A DNA stretch of 12,766 nucleotides from Microcoleus asticus IPMA8 (GTDB lineage Bacteria > Cyanobacteriota > Cyanobacteriia > Cyanobacteriales > Microcoleaceae). The number at the start of each line of letters is the position of its first letter. Position 1 is the first letter of the stretch. This document shows, in pieces, positions 1 through 3,929 of this stretch. The stretch lies in assembly GCF_013179805.1 (NCBI RefSeq), contig NZ_SRRZ01000172.1:1-12766 (forward strand). The letters are read 5' to 3'. The notes under the pieces were generated by a model that saw nothing but the letters and a program-made list of their open reading frames with translations, made no database searches and was not told the DNA's origin. A program made the position numbers and the translations under genes.

Positions 1-90
1 TACGAAGACGAAGCGATCGCGTTTGAGCCAGTCGTCGAGTACATCAAAGATGCCTCTTTCGGTCTGGGCGCGTCCGACTGCGATTGTCAT
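1..90 (-). CDS. psbD: Photosystem II D2 protein, N-terminal 30 codons (partial)
   Basis: The reverse strand from 90 reads MTIAVGRAQTERGIFDVLDD, followed by WLKRDRFVFV, which is the strongly conserved cytoplasmic N-terminus of D2. D2 is the core reaction-centre subunit of photosystem II that pairs with D1 in the thylakoid membrane and binds pigments, pheophytin and plastoquinone QA. The rest of the gene, including all membrane helices and cofactor ligands, lies beyond the left edge. An SD-like GGAG (forward-strand 100-103) lies 9 nt before the ATG, which fixes the start. Residue 14 is Ile, where the D2 sequences I recall have Trp (RGWFD). Identity as psbD is very secure; which psbD paralogue it is cannot be decided from 30 residues. 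Confidence 0.95.
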   Translation of the reverse strand, partial: MTIAVGRAQTERGIFDVLDDWLKRDRFVFV

Positions 91-285
91 TACGCAAATC
101 TCCAAATGGATATAATTACAGCGGATCTTTCTCTAGTCATTAGTCTCCAACCGTTGCCTCTGCTTACCAGAAAACAAGTTGGATTATGAACAGAGTTTAC
201 TTTTCTTTACCGTATTGACGATTATAGAGGTAATTCTTTACAAGAGCAAGTTTTTCTTAAAAAAATTTCGGCTCTTGACTTGTCC

Positions 286-330
286 GAAGTCCCCGAAGTC
301 CCCGAAGCCCTCGAAGTCCCTGAAGTCCTT
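286..330. repeat. Five tandem 9-bp units, consensus GAAGTCCCC
   Basis: Five consecutive 9-bp units start at 286, 295, 304, 313 and 322: GAAGTCCCC twice, then GAAGCCCTC, GAAGTCCCT and GAAGTCCTT. The array lies in the psbD upstream gap. Because the unit is a multiple of three it creates a repetitive pseudo-peptide in every frame, which explains the spurious open frames there. It resembles the short tandemly repeated repetitive sequences common in filamentous cyanobacteria. Its function is unknown. Confidence 0.8.
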
Positions 331-441
331 GCCCTGCATTTGGGAACTTCTACTATATAGGAGTCTCTGCGCTTTGCGTCAGAAGCCCCGTGGCTTGGTA
401 GATGTATCGCCCTCAACCTCTGATTTTTCTAAGAAACTGGG

Positions 442-470
442 TTTCCGTGGGTAAGTCCTATATATATACT
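442..470 (+). promoter_or_regulatory. Possible promoter of the small gene at 507
   Basis: A TATACT hexamer at 465-470, at the end of an alternating TA run, could be a -10 element. The only -35 candidate at suitable distance is weak (TTTCCG, 442-447). Transcription would start near 477 and give a leader of about 30 nt. This is inference from base content and position only. Confidence 0.3.
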
Positions 471-506
471 GAGGATAGAGCTCCAAACTTAGGTTTTTAA
501 GACTAT

Positions 507-779
507 ATGTTCAGCATTGACATCATTGTGAAAAATACGCCCGTCTCGCTGTCGGTGCAGCGGAAGTTGGAGGAGGACGCTGAGACTGTTTACCAGCAGG
601 TACTGGCGGCGATTCGCAACTCCCAACCGCAAGTTTTGGAACTAACTTGCGAGAAAAATCCTGAGAAAAAGGTGGCTGTCGTCAGCAGCGAGATTTCTGG
701 GGTGGTGGTTTCTCAGAAATCGGGGGCGTCATCTACAGGCAGATCCCCGGGTTTTGTCTCGCTGTCGGCAGCAGAATGA
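507..779 (+). CDS. Small conserved cyanobacterial protein, UPF0367-like
   Basis: The protein has 90 residues and no signal peptide or membrane segment. The core (residues 1-68) is MFSIDIIVKNTPVSLSVQRK, then an acidic EDAETVYQQVLAAI helix, then a segment with LELTCEK and KKVAVVSSEISGVVVSQK. It reads as a small alpha/beta domain. From memory this pattern (hydrophobic strand, P-x-S/A-LSVQ-K, EDA-x-x-x-YQ, LELTCE, KKVAVLSSEI) matches the UPF0367 family, restricted to cyanobacteria and of unknown function. The last 20 or so residues are Ser/Gly-rich and probably disordered. No good Shine-Dalgarno sequence precedes the ATG. The stop overlaps the first possible start of the ABC ATPase (ATGA at 776-779), suggesting co-transcription and translational coupling. 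Confidence 0.85.
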   Translation: MFSIDIIVKNTPVSLSVQRKLEEDAETVYQQVLAAIRNSQPQVLELTCEKNPEKKVAVVSSEISGVVVSQKSGASSTGRSPGFVSLSAAE

Positions 780-1474
780 GGGCTGGGGGTGTTGGTGCCG
801 AGATGAGCCAGTCAGCCGTTGCTGTGCGGGATTTGGGTTTTTGCTGGCCGTCGGGCGATCGAGTGTTGCAAGGTTGCTCTCTGGATGTACCCAAGGGCGA
901 GTTTTGGATGCTTTTGGGTACTAACGGCAGCGGCAAGTCTACGCTGTTGAGGCTGATGGCTGGGCTGCTGCACCCCCAGTCGGGGGAAATTGACTTGGGT
1001 GGGCGAGTGGGTTTTGTGTTCCAAAACCCGGATCACCAACTGGTGATGCCGACTGTGGGTGCGGATGTGGCTTTTGGTTTGGTGGAGGAAAAGCTTTCTA
1101 ACGTTCAGGTGCGGGAGAGGGTGGCGGAGGCTTTGGAGGCTGTGAATTTGCTGGATTTGCAGCGGCGGCCGATTTATGCTTTGAGTGGGGGCCAGAAGCA
1201 GCGAATTGCTCTTGCTGGGGCGATCGCCCGTCACTGCGAAATTCTCCTGTTGGACGAACCGACGGCTTTGTTAGATCCTGATTCTCAGTTGGATTTGGTG
1301 GCGGCGGTGCAGCGGTTGGTGAAAAATCGCGGGATTACGGCTTTGTGGGTGACTCACCGTTTGGATGAGTTGAATTATTGTGATGGGGCTTTTTTGTTGG
1401 AAAAGGGCCAAGTGGTCGATCGGGGAGATCCGGCGCGTTTGAAGCAGCGGTTGATGCAAAGTCAAGATGTTTAG
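776..1474 (+). CDS. ABC transporter ATP-binding protein, ECF/cobalt-importer type
   Basis: The 232-residue protein is a complete ABC nucleotide-binding domain: Walker A GTNGSGKST (48-56), Q-loop in VFQNPDHQL (Q83), signature LSGGQ (136-140), Walker B ILLLDEP (156-162), D-loop ALLD (164-167) and switch His194 in VTHR. The FQNPDHQLV Q-loop and AVNLLDL region are typical of CbiO/EcfA ATPases, which energise uptake of vitamins or of cobalt and nickel ions through a small substrate-binding S component and an EcfT scaffold. No EcfT, S component or second ATPase is visible here, so the partners must be encoded elsewhere. The start is uncertain. ATG 776 overlaps the upstream stop by 4 bp, while ATG 803 (MSQSAVAVRD) removes nine unconserved residues and fits the family better; neither has a clear Shine-Dalgarno. 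The substrate is unknown. Confidence 0.9.
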   Translation: MRAGGVGAEMSQSAVAVRDLGFCWPSGDRVLQGCSLDVPKGEFWMLLGTNGSGKSTLLRLMAGLLHPQSGEIDLGGRVGFVFQNPDHQLVMPTVGADVAFGLVEEKLSNVQVRERVAEALEAVNLLDLQRRPIYALSGGQKQRIALAGAIARHCEILLLDEPTALLDPDSQLDLVAAVQRLVKNRGITALWVTHRLDELNYCDGAFLLEKGQVVDRGDPARLKQRLMQSQDV

Positions 1475-1505
1475 CCCTCAAGCAATTTAAGAATTAAGTC
1501 ACTCG

Positions 1506-1554
1506 GCGATTGAAATCGCTGCATAGAGTGAAACGAAGTCTGCCTCCGCAGACT
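1506..1554. repeat. Twin-hairpin interspersed repeat
   Basis: Downstream of the ABC ATPase are two perfect hairpins. The first is GCGAT-TGAA-ATCGC (1506-1519), the second AGTCTGC-CTCC-GCAGACT (1537-1554), 17 nt later. The arrangement 'GGCGATTGAAATCGC, short spacer, CGAAGTCNGC...GCNGACT' is one I recognise as a high-copy intergenic repeat in filamentous cyanobacteria. No T-run follows, so it is not a classical terminator, although it could mark the 3' end of the 776-1474 transcript. It sits between convergent genes. Confidence 0.75.
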
Positions 1555-1599
1555 AAGAAATAAATAGGGTATTTAACCAGAATTTGGCTCCAGCCCAAA

Positions 1600-2391
1600 T
1601 TAATCTCGCAATCCTCGATCGCGCAACCAAGCATCTGCCCAAATTGTATCGGCTTCTGATAGCGCTGGTATGACTTCCCAGTTGCGATAATCTATCTTCA
1701 GGTCGTAACTTGCTATGTCGTAAATTTGAGTGAATAATTCCTGCAAGTTTATGACAGGTTCAGTATCGCCAGATCGCAGCGGTAAAGGAAAGGCAGGAAT
1801 CGGGTTTTGCAGGTTAAAAGCATACAAATCCGCTCGGGGACGGCGATTTCCCCGACATACTAAAACGCTATAGTGACTATCAATATTGTTTTCAAGAATT
1901 GGCATTTTTCGACCGCGCCGCAATAAATCTATTTCTATTAAATGAGTGCGACTACTTAAAACTTCTTCTCGCTTTTCCTCATACATTTGTCGCCCTTTGC
2001 CTGTTCGCTTATTCGTAGGCGAGAGAATTTCAATTACTGTTATCAATTCTTTTTCCCCCCTTTCTCTAATTTCTAAATAAGCTTCTCGAAGCGTGTAAGG
2101 TATGGGAAGAGTTACTGTGAATGGTTGTGTAAGCGGTGCTGCCACCGCTACGTTTGATGCTGTTGTTACTGTTGCAGTTTGTGGCTGCATTACAGTTACG
2201 TCGGGAATGCCAATGACTGATAAATCGTCGTCAGCCGTTTCATAGATTCTCACTTCCAGCGACACTAAATACTTAGGACGCAGTTGGGGAGATAAAAACC
2301 TGAAAATTTCACTAATCAGCAAGTTATGCATCCCAGGCCAGAGTTCGGGATGCTCTAAATACGGGTCCATACCGGGAAAGGGAGATGGCAT
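1600..2391 (-). CDS. DUF4058 family protein
   Basis: The 263-residue protein begins MPSPFPGMDPYLEHPELWPG, the diagnostic opening of DUF4058, a family frequent in cyanobacteria and without an assigned function. I chose ATG 2391 because GGAG (forward 2400-2403) lies 8 nt upstream and the family starts at MPSPFPGMDP; a TTG at 2412 would add seven residues and place the SD inside the gene. Visible motifs are IPDVTV (62-67), VIEILSPTNK (119-128), a following Y-x-x-KR (137-141) and LIEIDLLRRG (151-160). There is no signal peptide or transmembrane segment. The PD...E-x-L-S-P...K pattern is reminiscent of Uma2-like PD-(D/E)XK nucleases, but this is only a resemblance by eye. The gene stands alone, convergent with the ABC ATPase. 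Confidence 0.9.
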   Translation of the reverse strand: MPSPFPGMDPYLEHPELWPGMHNLLISEIFRFLSPQLRPKYLVSLEVRIYETADDDLSVIGIPDVTVMQPQTATVTTASNVAVAAPLTQPFTVTLPIPYTLREAYLEIRERGEKELITVIEILSPTNKRTGKGRQMYEEKREEVLSSRTHLIEIDLLRRGRKMPILENNIDSHYSVLVCRGNRRPRADLYAFNLQNPIPAFPLPLRSGDTEPVINLQELFTQIYDIASYDLKIDYRNWEVIPALSEADTIWADAWLRDRGLRD

Positions 2392-2543
2392 TGATTTGAC
2401 TCCTTGACTCAAGTCTATTTATAGTTTAGCAATACTTTTCTGGCGCGAATGGCTTGCCAACAGATTTTAGGGCATAGCTTCGCTTGTGGCAGATGATGAC
2501 TGAAGGCTCGATCGACCTTTTGCAATAATAGGTTCGATCGCAC

Positions 2544-2613
2544 ATCTTGCACTTATTGCCATGTTCCGTCGGGGGTTTAAACTCCTGCCGGAATATGGCA
2601 ACAAATGCAAGAT
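2544..2613. repeat. 70-bp inverted repeat with 35-nt arms and no spacer
   Basis: The arms 2544-2578 and 2579-2613 are reverse complements at 29 of 35 positions. The inner 23 positions have four differences, three of which become G-U pairs in RNA read from the plus strand; the outer 8 bp (ATCTTGCA / TGCAAGAT) match exactly. The centre is TTTAAA. It starts 15 bp beyond the stop of the 80-residue gene and about 150 bp upstream of the DUF4058 gene, both on the minus strand. It could act as a terminator or processing hairpin, be a small MITE-like element, or encode a structured RNA. No long T-run was seen at its ends. Confidence 0.8.
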
Positions 2614-2628
2614 ATTAATTCGATCGCA

Positions 2629-2871
2629 TTAACTTTCGATCGACAATTGCATCGGAATTGGAACGCTGTTTTCATCTAAGACAGACAGCGCATTTACGAA
2701 AACAATTGTATGCGGGACTGCGGGCATTAAGCGGCGCAGTGCTTTGAGGTAAGATTCGGCATCGGGGCGGCGGCTGAAACGAGCGACTGTTAACCGCTGA
2801 CAGTTGGGGAGGTGGCGAATTATGCACCAAGGTTGAAGTCGATCGCGATATGTCGGTTGTTTTGGTATCAT
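2629..2871 (-). CDS. Small hypothetical protein (80 aa)
   Basis: I do not recognise a named family with confidence. The basic protein contains WCIIRHLPNCQRLTVARFSR (residues 15-34), then DAESYLKALRRLMP and HTIVFVNAL. This looks like a small alpha/beta domain: strand, strand, helix, strand. There are no membrane segments. The start is supported by AAGGA (reverse complement of 2879-2883) 7 nt before the ATG. Just upstream of that SD the leader can form the 5-bp hairpin CCCAC-AAAA-GTGGG (forward 2884-2897). The gene is transcribed divergently from the XRE regulator at 3001, sharing about 130 bp, so the 2969-2988 inverted repeat might affect both. The stop is followed by the 70-bp inverted repeat. 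Short proteins of similar appearance occur in cyanobacteria, from memory. Confidence 0.7.
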   Translation of the reverse strand: MIPKQPTYRDRLQPWCIIRHLPNCQRLTVARFSRRPDAESYLKALRRLMPAVPHTIVFVNALSVLDENSVPIPMQLSIES

Positions 2872-2957
2872 AGGAAAATCCTTCCCACTTTTGTGGGTGG
2901 TGAATGAAAGGCGATCGCTCTAGATTTCTCAGGTCCGAGGGCGATCGCTATTAATTG

Positions 2958-2999
2958 TATATTCATTAAATTACGAGTAGTCGTAATTGTCAAGGGCGG
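2958..2999 (+). promoter_or_regulatory. Promoter/operator region of the XRE regulator
   Basis: A perfect inverted repeat AATTACGA-GTAG-TCGTAATT occupies 2969-2988, ending 12 bp before the start codon at 3001. A possible -10 hexamer TATATT lies at 2958-2963, so transcription would begin near or inside the repeat. AAGG (2992-2995) serves as a Shine-Dalgarno. The geometry suits repression by a dimeric helix-turn-helix protein, most simply the product of 3001-3213 on its own promoter. The repeat is directly visible; its use as an operator is inference. Confidence 0.6.
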
Positions 3000-3000
3000 A

Positions 3001-3213
3001 ATGGGACGAATTAGACTGCGAGTTCGAGAACTTGCTCAAGAGAAGGGTTGGACTCTTAGGGAAGTCTCCAACAGAACGGGTATTCCATACACTACGATCG
3101 CCACCTATGCCAGTTCTCCAGGTATGGCAACTGTTGACTACACGGCTTTGGACAAGATGGCTCGTGCGTTCGATATTGCGATCGAAGATTTAGTCGAGAT
3201 TTTGGAACAGTAA
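3001..3213 (+). CDS. XRE/Cro-type helix-turn-helix DNA-binding protein
   Basis: The 70-residue protein is essentially one five-helix Cro/C1-type domain. The DNA-binding helix-turn-helix is TLREVSNRTGIPYTTIATYA (18-37), with the recognition helix around PYTTIATYAS. The C-terminal helix AFDIAIEDLVEIL (56-68) has the usual spacing of XRE proteins. There is no sensor or effector domain, so it probably acts as a small repressor dimer. AAGG lies 5 nt before the ATG. A perfect 8-4-8 inverted repeat immediately upstream suggests autoregulation. It is divergent from the 80-residue gene and 120 bp upstream of the coiled-coil/NB-ARC locus in the same direction, so either could be a target. No toxin-like partner is evident. 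Confidence 0.88.
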   Translation: MGRIRLRVRELAQEKGWTLREVSNRTGIPYTTIATYASSPGMATVDYTALDKMARAFDIAIEDLVEILEQ

Positions 3214-3333
3214 ACTGATTGTGCGTAAAGGACGGCTCTTGCGTTAGCACTTTTTACACGATACTTGCGTATATTGGAATTTTCCGGCTGTAGACTATAG
3301 TCAGGAGTTGTTCAGTCTGCCGGAGTTATATTA

Positions 3334-3825
3334 ATGCCGATCGATCGCCTGTCTGACATGGAAGGGAACTTGGAAGATCTGAAAGAGCAATTAGTGGGCA
3401 AGGTAAAGGCTCTAAATTTAGCACCGCAAGAAGAAAAGATCCGAATTAAACAGCAAATCCGAGAGCTACGCAAGGAGATTCGGGAGCAGGAAGAGGAGGA
3501 TTGGCAGGTTCTCGCTCAGCAAACGAAAACGGTGGAAATTCCCGAACAGGAAGCTGAGATTATTGTTGCCGAGATTGTCGAAGAAGTTGGGCAAATTGAA
3601 GTGCAGGGACAGTATCCCGATGAGGTAATTCAGATTTTGCAGGAGATTCGGGACAGGCTAAACCAACCGGGACCGACAGCAGCCGCGAAACTTAAAGGCG
3701 TGATCTCAACTAATTTCCCGTTCCTGGGAATTTCCTACGAGGCTGAAGTGGATACAGAGGAGTTATTCAACCAGCATTTCCCAACGTTCAACAGGTTAAT
3801 TAAGGCATTAGCAAAAAAGCCCTAG
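3334..3825 (+). CDS. Coiled-coil and linker-domain protein; probable N-terminus of the NB-ARC-TPR protein
   Basis: The 163-residue acidic protein starts at ATG 3334 with GGAG (3322-3325) 8 nt upstream. Residues 10-60 are heptad-like and strongly charged (LEDLKEQLVGKVKALN, then KQQIRELRKEIREQEEED), indicating a coiled coil. Residues 65-110 are acidic and helical, with DEVIQILQEIRDRLNQPGP. The C-terminal part (115-163: AAAKLKGVIS, FPFLGISYEAEVDTEELF, FPTFNRLIKALAKK) resembles the linker segment that cyanobacterial NACHT/NB-ARC STAND proteins carry just before the NTPase. The frame ends GCA AAA AAG CCC TAG. A -1 slip on the A-run enters the NB-ARC frame and would give one 922-residue protein. 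Alternatives are a separate adaptor protein or one half of a gene broken by a homopolymer indel. The family assignment is by eye. Confidence 0.75.
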   Translation: MPIDRLSDMEGNLEDLKEQLVGKVKALNLAPQEEKIRIKQQIRELRKEIREQEEEDWQVLAQQTKTVEIPEQEAEIIVAEIVEEVGQIEVQGQYPDEVIQILQEIRDRLNQPGPTAAAKLKGVISTNFPFLGISYEAEVDTEELFNQHFPTFNRLIKALAKKP

Positions 3826-3854
3826 ACCTGGAGCGAAAAACACCGAATCCAGGT
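3802..3854 (+). promoter_or_regulatory. Candidate programmed -1 ribosomal frameshift signal
   Basis: Three elements coincide at the junction of the two frames. An SD-like AAGG lies at 3802-3805. The heptamer A AAA AAG lies at 3813-3819, in the correct phase (zero frame GCA AAA AAG), followed by CCC and the TAG stop (3823-3825). A 6-bp perfect stem ACCTGG/CCAGGT (3826-3831 with 3849-3854, 17-nt loop) starts 6 nt after the heptamer. This is the same heptamer, phase and three-part arrangement as the E. coli dnaX frameshift site. The -1 frame continues GCC CTA GAC CTG and runs into the NB-ARC frame without a stop. The stem is modest, and loss of one A from an ancestral A7 run would give the same appearance. 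Confidence 0.55.
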
Positions 3855-3929
3855 TTCACAAGTTTTTACCAACTATACGATATTCCCTCCGAACTCGGTT
3901 CCAAAAACTTTGTCGGACGGGATGAGGAA

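Larger units (their letters stand above)
91..506. other. Divergent intergenic region, psbD / UPF0367-like gene
   Basis: This 416-bp gap between divergent genes should hold the psbD leader and promoter (minus) and the promoter of the small gene at 507 (plus). It contains an A/T-rich stretch (about 230-270), a 9-bp tandem repeat (286-330), and near 430-446 the imperfect palindrome GAAACTGGGTTTC. That palindrome resembles the AGAAACCGGGTTT core of the repeat at 6141-6240. I see no convincing protein in it. The open frames here are low-complexity (Ser/Pro/Lys or Ser/Gly/Thr) and arise from the tandem repeat. Confidence 0.6.

Noticed and set aside
179..454. Open frame of 91 codons between psbD and the UPF0367-like gene, and an antisense frame at 222-416
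   Set aside because: The sequence is dominated by a Ser/Pro/Lys or Ser/Gly/Thr peptide created by the 9-bp tandem repeat. There is no ribosome binding site and no recognisable domain.
1475..1599. Rho-independent terminator after the ABC ATPase
   Set aside because: Hairpins are present, but no T-run follows the stem, so only a repeat is claimed.
2392..2412. TTG start of the DUF4058 gene seven codons upstream
   Set aside because: It would put the GGAG Shine-Dalgarno inside the coding region, and the family begins at MPSPFPGMDP.
3293..3302. 10-bp palindrome GACTATAGTC upstream of the coiled-coil gene
   Set aside because: It is short enough to occur by chance and does not resemble the inverted repeat at 2969-2988. 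Kept only as a weak operator candidate.
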